From: Paracandidimonas soli
GTDB lineage: Bacteria; Pseudomonadota; Gammaproteobacteria; Burkholderiales; Burkholderiaceae_B
Assembly (NCBI RefSeq): GCF_004342005.1
Contig: NZ_SMBX01000006.1
Location: 1 to 64,000, forward strand
Length of the DNA: 64,000 nucleotides
Direction: 5' to 3'
Both the position numbers and the translations under genes were made by a program. The notes beneath the pieces were generated by a model. The model worked only from the letters and a program-made list of their open reading frames with translations, had not been told where the DNA came from and searched no databases. This document shows positions 57,907 to 64,000 of this stretch, piece after piece. How positions within the stretch are numbered: position 1 is the stretch's first letter; every line of letters starts with the position of its first letter.

Positions 57907-58587
57907 ATGAATAAACCTCCCTATCCCCACCCTATCATTGCCCGCGAAGGCTGGCCGTTCCTGGCCGGCATCGTGCTGGTGTCCGTGCTGGTCAGCCTGT
58001 GGTCGCTGCCCGCTTCCATCCCTTTCTGGATCCTGTCGGTCTTCGTGCTGCAGTTCTTCCGCGATCCGGCCCGCGTGGCGCCCGGCGGCGAACACAACGT
58101 CCTGTCGCCGGCCGACGGGCGCATCGTGGCCGTCGAAGAAGTGCGCGATACCTATGCGAATCGCGACGCGCTGAAAATCAGCGTGTTCATGAATGTGTTC
58201 AACGTGCATTCGAACCGCGCGCCTGTCACGGGCACGGTCGAGTCCATCGAGTATTTTCCGGGCAAATTCTTCAATGCGTCGCTGGACAAGGCTTCGCTGG
58301 AGAACGAGCGCAATGCCATGGTGCTGCGCACGCGCGATGGCCATATCGTTACCGCCGTGCAGGTGGCCGGTCTCGTGGCCAAGCGCATCCTCTGCTATGC
58401 CAAGGTTGGGGACTCCCTGTATCATGGTCAGCGATATGGTTTCATCCGCTTCGGTTCACGCGTCGATGTCTACCTTCCTCCGGGGTCCCGTCCGCGCGTG
58501 GCCATTGGCGACAAGGTCAGCGCCACCAGTACGGTACTGGCGGAATTGCCCGCCGCTGAAGCACAGCCCAAGCCAACTGCCGAATAG
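57907..58587 (+). CDS. psd: Phosphatidylserine decarboxylase (short, Psd-A type)
   Basis: A 226-residue proenzyme for phosphatidylethanolamine synthesis. It has N-terminal membrane segments (~17-53), then [46 protein letters not shown] and the C-terminal [13 protein letters not shown]. In this family the chain cuts itself at the Gly-Ser of this last motif, and the new N-terminal Ser becomes the pyruvoyl cofactor. ATG 57907 is the first family-like start. pssA, the preceding step of the pathway, follows seven bases later. Confidence 0.93.
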   Translation: MNKPPYPHPIIAREGWPFLAGIVLVSVLVSLWSLPASIPFWILSVFVLQFFRDPARVAPGGEHNVLSPADGRIVAVEEVRDTYANRDALKISVFMNVFNVHSNRAPVTGTVESIEYFPGKFFNASLDKASLENERNAMVLRTRDGHIVTAVQVAGLVAKRILCYAKVGDSLYHGQRYGFIRFGSRVDVYLPPGSRPRVAIGDKVSATSTVLAELPAAEAQPKPTAE

Positions 58588-58593
58588 GTCCAC

Positions 58594-59385
58594 ATGAACG
58601 GAACCTCAGACGAAACCCGGAGCCGGCGCAGCATCTACCTGCTGCCCAACGCGTTTACCACGGCGAATCTTTTTGCTGGGTTCTACGCCGTGGTAATGGC
58701 CATGGACGGCCGGTTCGAGGTGGCTGCCATCGCCATTTTCCTGGCCATGGTGTTCGATGGCATGGACGGGCGCGTGGCGCGCCTGACCAACACCCAGTCG
58801 GCCTTCGGAGAACAGTACGACTCGCTTTCCGACATGACATCGTTCGGCATTGCGCCGGCGCTGGTCATGTATGAATGGGCGCTGCAGGATCTTGGCCGCT
58901 GGGGGTGGCTGGCCGCCTTCATCTACGTGGCTGGCGCCGCGTTGCGGCTGGCGCGTTTCAATACCAATATCGGCGTGGTCGACAAGCGTTTCTTCCAGGG
59001 GCTGCCCAGCCCGGCGGCCGCTGCGCTGGTGGCGGGCTTCGTCTGGCTGGCCGTGGACAACAAGTTCTCCGTGCAGGGCGGCGTGCTGGCCTGGACCGCC
59101 TTCGCCTTTACGGTCTATGCCGGCCTTGCCATGGTGAGCAATGCTCCGTTCTACAGCGGGAAGTCGTTCGCGCTGGGGCGCAGCGTGCCGTTCTGGGTCA
59201 TCGTGGTATTCGTGGCGGCTTTCGTCTTTGTTTCCAGCGATCCGCCTCTGGTCCTGTTCGGACTGTTCGTCATCTACGGCCTGTCGGGCTGGGGCATCCT
59301 GCTGTGGCGCCTGCGCAAGGCGCGCAAGCTGAGCCGCCGCCGCCAGGAATTGCCGGACGAAGCGCCTCCCGCCGACGGCCAATGA
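58594..59385 (+). CDS. pssA: CDP-diacylglycerol--serine O-phosphatidyltransferase
   Basis: A 263-residue membrane enzyme making phosphatidylserine, the substrate of Psd. The CDP-alcohol phosphotransferase motif D-x2-DG-x2-AR-x8-G-x3-D-x3-D is complete in DGMDGRVARLTNTQSAFGEQYDSLSD (~51-76). Six to eight membrane helices surround it, and the C-terminal 30 residues are basic and soluble. It is coupled with psd in a two-gene operon. A perfect 13-bp inverted repeat (59394-59406 with 59417-59429) follows the stop. Confidence 0.95.
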   Translation: MNGTSDETRSRRSIYLLPNAFTTANLFAGFYAVVMAMDGRFEVAAIAIFLAMVFDGMDGRVARLTNTQSAFGEQYDSLSDMTSFGIAPALVMYEWALQDLGRWGWLAAFIYVAGAALRLARFNTNIGVVDKRFFQGLPSPAAAALVAGFVWLAVDNKFSVQGGVLAWTAFAFTVYAGLAMVSNAPFYSGKSFALGRSVPFWVIVVFVAAFVFVSSDPPLVLFGLFVIYGLSGWGILLWRLRKARKLSRRRQELPDEAPPADGQ

Positions 59386-59393
59386 TCACTGGT

Positions 59394-59429
59394 TGGCCGA
59401 TGGGCCGGCGCAAACTGGCCCATCGGCCA
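59394..59429. terminator. Inverted repeat after pssA
   Basis: TGGCCGATGGGCC (59394-59406) pairs perfectly with GGCCCATCGGCCA (59417-59429). There is no T-run, so its strength as a terminator is uncertain. Confidence 0.5.
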
Positions 59430-59445
59430 TTCATGGACCGGCGCG

Positions 59446-59465
59446 AAAAGGGCCCGCGCGGGCCC
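59446..59465 (-). terminator. Terminator of the lipoprotein gene
   Basis: Read on the minus strand, GGGCCC-GCGC-GGGCCC is followed by TTTT. It starts one base after the stop codon of the lipoprotein gene. Confidence 0.7.
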
Positions 59466-59466
59466 G

Positions 59467-60009
59467 TCAGGGCATCCTGAAGAAATTGTCGTCCGGGTCG
59501 AACATGGGATCGGGGCCCGGATGCATACGGGTGACGTATTCGCCGTCGTTGCCGAAATAGATGTGCATCAGCGAGTTCCACACGCCATTCTGGCGGTAGC
59601 GGTAGCTCCAGACGACCTGCCGGACGGAGGGAAGCCCAACCTCGCTGGATTCCGCCGGAGGGCCGAAGGCGCACCTGACGTCCTGCCGGGTCCAGCGTCC
59701 GGATTGCACCGTCCGGAATTCCTCATCCGTCAGTACCGGAATCACGCGGCCGACGATGCGGCCGCTGGCGTCAGTGTCGGCGCGCCAGGCGTATTGCCCG
59801 GTGGGCTGGGTGCTCCAGACCAGCCGCTGGCCGCCGTCGGGCAGAGGGCAGGACAGCCTCGGCTTGCCCATGACCGCCATGGCCTCGGAAACCGGCGCAT
59901 CGGGAGGGATGTCGTTGATGCCGGCGCACGCGGCAAGCGCCAGCGCCGGCAGGCACCATAGAAGCTTCCATGCCGGGCGTCCGGGGCCTGCGCTTTGCTG
60001 TGTGGTCAT
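59467..60009 (-). CDS. SmpA/OmlA-like outer-membrane lipoprotein candidate
   Basis: A 180-residue protein with a lipoprotein signal ending in LALAAC (Cys28). The mature part has ISEAMAVMGKPRLSCPLPDGGQRLVWSTQPTGQYAW-like and DEEFRTVQSGRWTRQDVRCAFGPPAES segments, which recall the repeated alpha-alpha-beta unit of BamE/SmpA domains (a residue stretch ending in GxP, then strands such as VVWSYRYRQNGVWNSLMHIYF). The function is unknown; a role at the outer membrane is likely from the signal. ATG 60009 follows AGGAGG. It is divergent from rpsO. Confidence 0.72.
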   Translation of the reverse strand: MTTQQSAGPGRPAWKLLWCLPALALAACAGINDIPPDAPVSEAMAVMGKPRLSCPLPDGGQRLVWSTQPTGQYAWRADTDASGRIVGRVIPVLTDEEFRTVQSGRWTRQDVRCAFGPPAESSEVGLPSVRQVVWSYRYRQNGVWNSLMHIYFGNDGEYVTRMHPGPDPMFDPDDNFFRMP

Positions 60010-60034
60010 ATGCGCCTCCTGTCTTTCGGCCGGT

Positions 60035-60063
60035 TTGGGCCGGCCCGCCAAATACGCTATAAT
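60035..60063 (+). promoter_or_regulatory. rpsO promoter
   Basis: TTGGGC (60035-60040) and a consensus TATAAT (60058-60063) are spaced by 17 bases. The start point would lie about 105 bases before the rpsO ATG. Confidence 0.78.
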
Positions 60064-60174
60064 TGCCGCTGCTTTTTCCCCGGGGGAGTGTTCCTGCGGG
60101 GCGAAAAGCATTTTCATCATTAAATCACGTCAGGGCACCTCGGCTCTGTCGCCAGTCCAAGAGGATTAAACATC

Positions 60175-60444
60175 ATGTCCGTAGCAGACATCAAGAAGTC
60201 TGAAATCGTTTCCCAGTTCCAGCGCGCCCAAGGCGACACGGGTTCCCCTGAAGTCCAGGTGGCCCTGCTGACAGCCCGCATCAACGAACTGACCGGCCAT
60301 TTCAAGACACACCTGAAAGATCACCATTCCCGCCGCGGCCTGCTGCGCATGGTCAGCCGCCGCCGCAAGCTGCTCGACTACCTGAAGGGCCGCAACCCTG
60401 ATTCCTACCGCGCTCTGATCGAAAAACTCGGTCTGCGTAAGTGA
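60175..60444 (+). CDS. rpsO: 30S ribosomal protein S15
   Basis: An 89-residue primary 16S rRNA-binding protein. The signature is complete: [53 protein letters not shown] (~20-72). GAGG stands before ATG 60175. As in most proteobacteria it is followed by pnp, with a terminator in between that is probably read through in part. Confidence 0.98.
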   Translation: MSVADIKKSEIVSQFQRAQGDTGSPEVQVALLTARINELTGHFKTHLKDHHSRRGLLRMVSRRRKLLDYLKGRNPDSYRALIEKLGLRK

Positions 60445-60472
60445 TACCTGGGGCCCTGGCTCCCCATGCTGG

Positions 60473-60517
60473 AACCGTGGCCGTCGCAGATTCTTGCGGC
60501 GGGCGCGGTTTTTTTGT
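60473..60517 (+). terminator. Terminator between rpsO and pnp
   Basis: AACCG and CCGTCGCA (60473-60488 region) pair with TGCGGCGG and CGGTT (60494-60510), followed by seven T. It would make an rpsO-only message. Confidence 0.8.
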
Positions 60518-60619
60518 TTGGGGGTCGGGGTCTCTTCAGGATGCAACGTCCCCTGTGGGACAGCGCCGTAGCGCACTGGTTGCGTCGGCGTATTTTCTGT
60601 AATTGTAAGGATATCCGTA

Positions 60620-62758
60620 ATGTTCAATAAAGTGACCAAGTCGTTCCAGTATGGTCAGCATACGGTGGTTCTCGAAACTGGCGAGATTGCCCGCCAGGCG
60701 TCGGGCGCCGTATTGGTATCCATGGATGATACCGTTGTGCTGGCTACCGTCGTGGCTGCCAAGAAGGCAAAGCCGGGCCAGGATTTCTTCCCGCTGACCG
60801 TCGACTACGTCGAGAAGGCCTATGCCGCCGGCCGTATTCCCGGCGGCTTCTTCAAGCGCGAAGGCAAGCCTTCCGAAAAGGAAACGCTCACGTCGCGCCT
60901 GATCGACCGCCCCCTGCGCCCCCTGTTTCCCGAAGGGTTCTACAACGACGTTCAGGTCATCATTCACACGGTTTCGGTGAATCCGGAAGTCGACCCCGAT
61001 ATTCCCGCCATGATCGGTGCGTCGGCCGCCCTGGCCATCTCCGGCATTCCGTTCAACGGACCCATCGGCGCCGCACGCGTCGGCTACCTGAATGGCGAAT
61101 ACGTCCTGAATCCCACGGCATCGCAGCTGAAAGAGTCCGCCCTGAACCTGATCGTGGCCGGTACGGAAGCCGCCGTGCTGATGGTCGAGTCCGAAGCGCA
61201 GCAACTGCCGGAAGACGTGATGCTGGGCGGCGTAGTGTATGGCCACGAGCAGATGCAGGCCGCCATCAACGCCATCCATGACCTGGTTGCCGAAGCCGGC
61301 AAGCCCGAGTGGGATTGGCAGCCCGCGCCGCGCAACGAAACCCTGGCAACCGCCGTTGCCGCCGCCGCCCGTGAAGATCTGCAGGCCGCCTACGAAATCC
61401 GCGAGAAGCAGCTGCGCACCGCGCGCCTGCGCGAAGTCTACGCCGAAGTGAAGGCCAAGCTGGACGCGCATGCCGCGGCCAGGGAAGAGTCCGCTCCCGA
61501 TTCCGTCGAGGTCGAGAACCTGCTGTTCGACCTGGAAGCCGAAATCGTCCGCAGCCGCATCCTGAGCGGCCAGCCGCGTATCGACGGACGCGACACCCGC
61601 ACGGTGCGTCCGATCAGCATCCGCCTGGGCGTGCTGCCGCGCACGCACGGCAGCGCACTGTTCACGCGCGGCGAAACCCAGGCGCTGGTGGTTGCCACGC
61701 TGGGTACCAAGCAGGACGAGCAGATCATCGATTCCATCATGGGTGAATCGCGCGACCGCTTCCTGATGCACTACAACATGCCTCCGTTCGCCACGGGCGA
61801 AACCGGCCGCTTCGGCGTACCCAAGCGCCGCGAGATTGGCCACGGCCGCCTGGCCAAGCGCGCGCTGGCGGCACTGCTGCCCGAGCACGCCGACTTCCAG
61901 TACACCATTCGCCTGGTGTCGGAAATCACGGAATCCAACGGCTCTTCGTCGATGGCTTCGGTATGCGGCGGTTCGCTGGCCATGATGGACGCCGGCGTTC
62001 CCATCCAGGACCACGTGGCTGGCGTGGCCATGGGCCTGATCAAGGACGGCGGCAAGTTCGCCGTGCTGACCGACATCCTGGGCGACGAAGATCACCTGGG
62101 CGACATGGACTTCAAGGTGGCGGGTACCGAAAAGGGCATTACCGCGCTGCAGATGGACATCAAGATCCAGGGCATCACCAAGGAAATCATGATGGTTGCG
62201 CTGGCGCAGGCCCGCGAAGGCCGTCTGCACATCCTGGGCGAAATGAAGAAGGCGCTCGACGGTTCGCGTACTGAGCTGTCGGAATTCGCACCGCGCATGA
62301 TCGGTCTGAAGATCAACCCCGAGAAGATCCGTGACGTGATCGGCAAGGGCGGCGCCACCATCCGCGCGCTCACCGAAGAAACCGGCACGCAGATCGACAT
62401 CAACGACGACGGCACCATCACCATCTCCAGCGCCGACCTGGACAAGGCCCGCGAAGCCGAGCGCCGCATCCGCGAACTGACGGCCGACGTCGAAGTGGGC
62501 CAGGAGTACGAAGGCCCAGTGCTGCGCCTGCTGGACTTCGGCGCCATCGTGCAGGTGCTGCCGGGCCGCGACGGCCTGCTGCACATCTCGGAGATCGCCA
62601 ACTACCGCATCGCCAACATCAACGATGTGCTCAAGGTCGGCCAGTCGGTCCGCATCAAGGTCATCGAAGCCGATGACAAGGGCCGTTTGCGCCTCTCCAT
62701 GAAGGCCATCGGCGGCATCGAGGCCCAGGGCGGCCCGCAAGGTCCGGCCGCGGAATAA
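60620..62758 (+). CDS. pnp: Polynucleotide phosphorylase
   Basis: A 712-residue 3'-5' exoribonuclease of the degradosome. It has two RNase PH-like domains (first with [22 protein letters not shown], second with [23 protein letters not shown] and the catalytic region [18 protein letters not shown], ~490). A KH domain ([30 protein letters not shown], ~570) and an S1 domain ([33 protein letters not shown], ~630) complete it. ATG 60620 has a TAAGGATAT site. A strong terminator follows. Confidence 0.97.
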   Translation: MFNKVTKSFQYGQHTVVLETGEIARQASGAVLVSMDDTVVLATVVAAKKAKPGQDFFPLTVDYVEKAYAAGRIPGGFFKREGKPSEKETLTSRLIDRPLRPLFPEGFYNDVQVIIHTVSVNPEVDPDIPAMIGASAALAISGIPFNGPIGAARVGYLNGEYVLNPTASQLKESALNLIVAGTEAAVLMVESEAQQLPEDVMLGGVVYGHEQMQAAINAIHDLVAEAGKPEWDWQPAPRNETLATAVAAAAREDLQAAYEIREKQLRTARLREVYAEVKAKLDAHAAAREESAPDSVEVENLLFDLEAEIVRSRILSGQPRIDGRDTRTVRPISIRLGVLPRTHGSALFTRGETQALVVATLGTKQDEQIIDSIMGESRDRFLMHYNMPPFATGETGRFGVPKRREIGHGRLAKRALAALLPEHADFQYTIRLVSEITESNGSSSMASVCGGSLAMMDAGVPIQDHVAGVAMGLIKDGGKFAVLTDILGDEDHLGDMDFKVAGTEKGITALQMDIKIQGITKEIMMVALAQAREGRLHILGEMKKALDGSRTELSEFAPRMIGLKINPEKIRDVIGKGGATIRALTEETGTQIDINDDGTITISSADLDKAREAERRIRELTADVEVGQEYEGPVLRLLDFGAIVQVLPGRDGLLHISEIANYRIANINDVLKVGQSVRIKVIEADDKGRLRLSMKAIGGIEAQGGPQGPAAE

Positions 62759-62813
62759 GCCTGGCGGCATTCCGGCGGGCAGCAGTTCCGCCGGATGCGC
62801 TTTGCGTATTCAT

Positions 62814-62856
62814 AAAACCCCATCACGGGCTTGCGCCCGCAGATGGGGTTTTTTAT
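62814..62856. terminator. Terminator after pnp
   Basis: AAAACCCCATC (62814-62824) pairs with GATGGGGTTTT (62842-62852), with an inner GGGC/GCCC helix, followed by more T. It can also serve the convergent lipoprotein gene. Confidence 0.9.
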
Positions 62857-62873
62857 TGATCCCTGCTGGCGCG

Positions 62874-63305
62874 TTACGAGGCGCTTGCGATCTTGCAGTC
62901 CTTGAGGATGACGTTGCTGACTGTGGATGCCTGGCCGTTCACTTCCTGCTGCGTTTCCTGGGTGAGCATTTTGCCGTCGACTGTGCCGGCATCGGTGCGG
63001 GTGAATTTATTGGTGGTCCATGTGTACCCATTCCCGCGGAACGTGTTGCCGACCATGTCGACGTTGCTGGTGGTGGCACGAGTCAGGTCTATGGCCTGGT
63101 TGCGATAGATGACTTTGGCGGCCAGCGGGTCGTCGCCCTGGAATGTGTACTGGACGCTCAGAGGCTGGGTGCTTCCTTGCCCGCATTTGTACTCGACTGT
63201 TTGCTGAGACAATTCCCGGGGATTGCTCTCCGGCGTGGACGTAGAGCATGCCGCCAGTCCTGCACATAGGAATACGCCGACTACTGTTGTGAAATTACGG
63301 GTCAT
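62874..63305 (-). CDS. Small lipoprotein, MliC/lysozyme-inhibitor-like
   Basis: A 143-residue lipoprotein with the lipobox LAAC (Cys20). The mature part is all-beta in character and opens TVEYKCGQGSTQPLSVQYTFQGDD, which recalls the start of MliC-type C-type lysozyme inhibitors and related adhesin complex proteins. A second Cys near the C-terminus (ILKDCKI) could pair with the first. A periplasmic or outer-membrane location is certain from the signal; inhibition of lysozyme is a guess by similarity. ATG 63305 follows GAGAGGATCC. Confidence 0.6.
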   Translation of the reverse strand: MTRNFTTVVGVFLCAGLAACSTSTPESNPRELSQQTVEYKCGQGSTQPLSVQYTFQGDDPLAAKVIYRNQAIDLTRATTSNVDMVGNTFRGNGYTWTTNKFTRTDAGTVDGKMLTQETQQEVNGQASTVSNVILKDCKIASAS

Positions 63306-63408
63306 GGATGGATCCTCTCAAGTTCCAGGCATTTCGCCTGCTCCTGATTTTTTATACCATCGCTGTTACATAGCGCCTGTAAGCGCCGGTGTCGAATTGA
63401 AATCCAAC

Positions 63409-63663
63409 TCATTTCATGCCGCCGATATGGCGGTCGGCCCCTGCACCCTCGAGCATCAGTGTGGTTTCCTCGACACGTGCGAAGCGTCCGTTCGCGTCCA
63501 GTTCAGCAAATAGATACACCTCTTGCACAACTTTCGCGCCATCTCGCTTCATGACGTGGACACGATGGCGGTCGGCGTAGCGGTTGCCTGCATGTCGTTT
63601 TCCTGCGGGTAACGGTAATGATGTGTACTGGCCTTCCTCAAGTTTGTGCTGCAGGTCGGTGTT
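63409..63663 (-). pseudogene. C-terminal remnant of a SnoaL/NTF2-like gene
   Basis: An open stretch of 84 codons ends at a stop (63409-63411) but has no start at its upstream end. It runs into the 3' end of the AraC gene in another frame. The translation has the look of a real protein (for example KLEEGQYTSLPLPAGKR, RYADRHRVHVM, VYLFAELDANGRFARVEE), with the alternating pattern of SnoaL-like polyketide cyclase or NTF2-like domains. The N-terminal half is absent. The only internal ATG would leave 47 residues. I read it as the tail of a gene whose front was lost in a deletion ending inside or next to the regulator gene. Confidence 0.6.
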
Positions 63664-64000
63664 TCATGAAGGCCGAAGGCGAGTGTCCGAATTGCTTACC
63701 GAAGGCTGTGGTGTAGGCGCTGTGGCTGTCATAGCCGCTGGCCAGGGCGACCTGGATAATTGGCATGCCCTGCATCAGCAATGTCAATGATGACATCAGG
63801 CGCAGCTGCTGGCGCCATCGTCCGAAACTCATGCCGGTGCCTTTCAGAAAGCGGCGATGAAAGGTTTTTCCTCCCATGGCCAGCTTATCCGCCCAGTCCT
63901 CGGCGGTCGCGTCATGGCCCGGGTCGTGGATCAGGGCTTGGCAGACCGCCTGCATCTGCGCATCCCGGGGCCAGGGCAGGTGGAACGGCAGGGGAGGAGG
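63638..64000 (-). CDS. AraC-family transcriptional regulator, C-terminal part
   Basis: At least 120 residues are visible; the gene runs off the right edge of the window and the frame is open to the last base. The visible part is an AraC DNA-binding domain with two helix-turn-helix units: EDWADKLAMGGKTFHRRFLKGTGMSFGRWRQQLRLMSSLTLLMQG and PIIQVALASGYDSHSAYTTAFGKQFGHSPSAF. Its target is unknown. Its stop (63638-63640) lies inside the open stretch of the SnoaL-like remnant. Confidence 0.88.
   Translation of the reverse strand, partial: PPPLPFHLPWPRDAQMQAVCQALIHDPGHDATAEDWADKLAMGGKTFHRRFLKGTGMSFGRWRQQLRLMSSLTLLMQGMPIIQVALASGYDSHSAYTTAFGKQFGHSPSAFMKHRPAAQT

Overview
The window reads as a high-GC betaproteobacterial chromosome, most likely Alcaligenaceae close to Bordetella or Achromobacter. 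The main reasons are one continuous MurE-MurF fusion inside the division/cell-wall cluster, a 307-residue LpxC straight after ftsZ, an ilvI-ilvH-ilvC / psd-pssA / rpsO-pnp layout, and the beta-type FtsZ and IlvI sequences. The genus cannot be fixed from the sequence alone.

Layout. 1-140 is the 3' end of a 5S rRNA gene and its terminator. 292-12798 is an iron-acquisition locus: a siderophore esterase (minus strand), a FecCD permease and ATPase, a periplasmic binding protein, a phosphopantetheinyl transferase, an aryl-AMP ligase (EntE type), a free-standing aryl carrier protein, a C-A-PCP-TE synthetase (EntF type) with a serine-type A-domain code, and an exported YncE-like beta-propeller. Together these could build, reclaim and open an enterobactin-like tri-catecholate. 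The 2,3-dihydroxybenzoate genes (entA, entB isochorismatase, entC), an exporter and a TonB receptor are not in the window. 12989-17692 holds housekeeping genes (small membrane protein, SWIB protein, pyrC, yjdF-like, uup), and 17768-18163 is the RNase P RNA.

18336-36708 is the dcw cluster: mraZ-rsmH-ftsL-ftsI-murEF-mraY-murD-ftsW-murG-murC-ddl-ftsQ-ftsA-ftsZ-lpxC. It is densely coupled by 4-base stop/start overlaps and headed by a promoter carrying 10-bp-spaced MraZ boxes. 36782-44384 is a catabolic island: aldehyde dehydrogenase, TIM-barrel hydrolase, 2-hydroxyacid dehydrogenase and LacI regulator on the minus strand, divergent from a DctPQM TRAP transporter, with shared operator-like palindromes. 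Its substrate is unknown.

44573-64000 is mostly core: a DUF721 gene, secA, a 3-hydroxybutyrate dehydrogenase, yaaA, a FUSC-family membrane protein, ilvI-ilvH-ilvC, an MFS transporter, psd-pssA, a lipoprotein, rpsO-pnp, a second lipoprotein, a truncated gene remnant and the end of an AraC regulator.

The least expected structure is a family of four dispersed, same-orientation intergenic repeats (198-280, 3138-3264, 44459-44576, 48949-49075). They have a left and a right hairpin and a TGACC...ACTCAC outline like the ends of IS200/IS605 elements, but no transposase. They sit exactly on stop codons or next to a ribosome-binding site of neighbouring genes.
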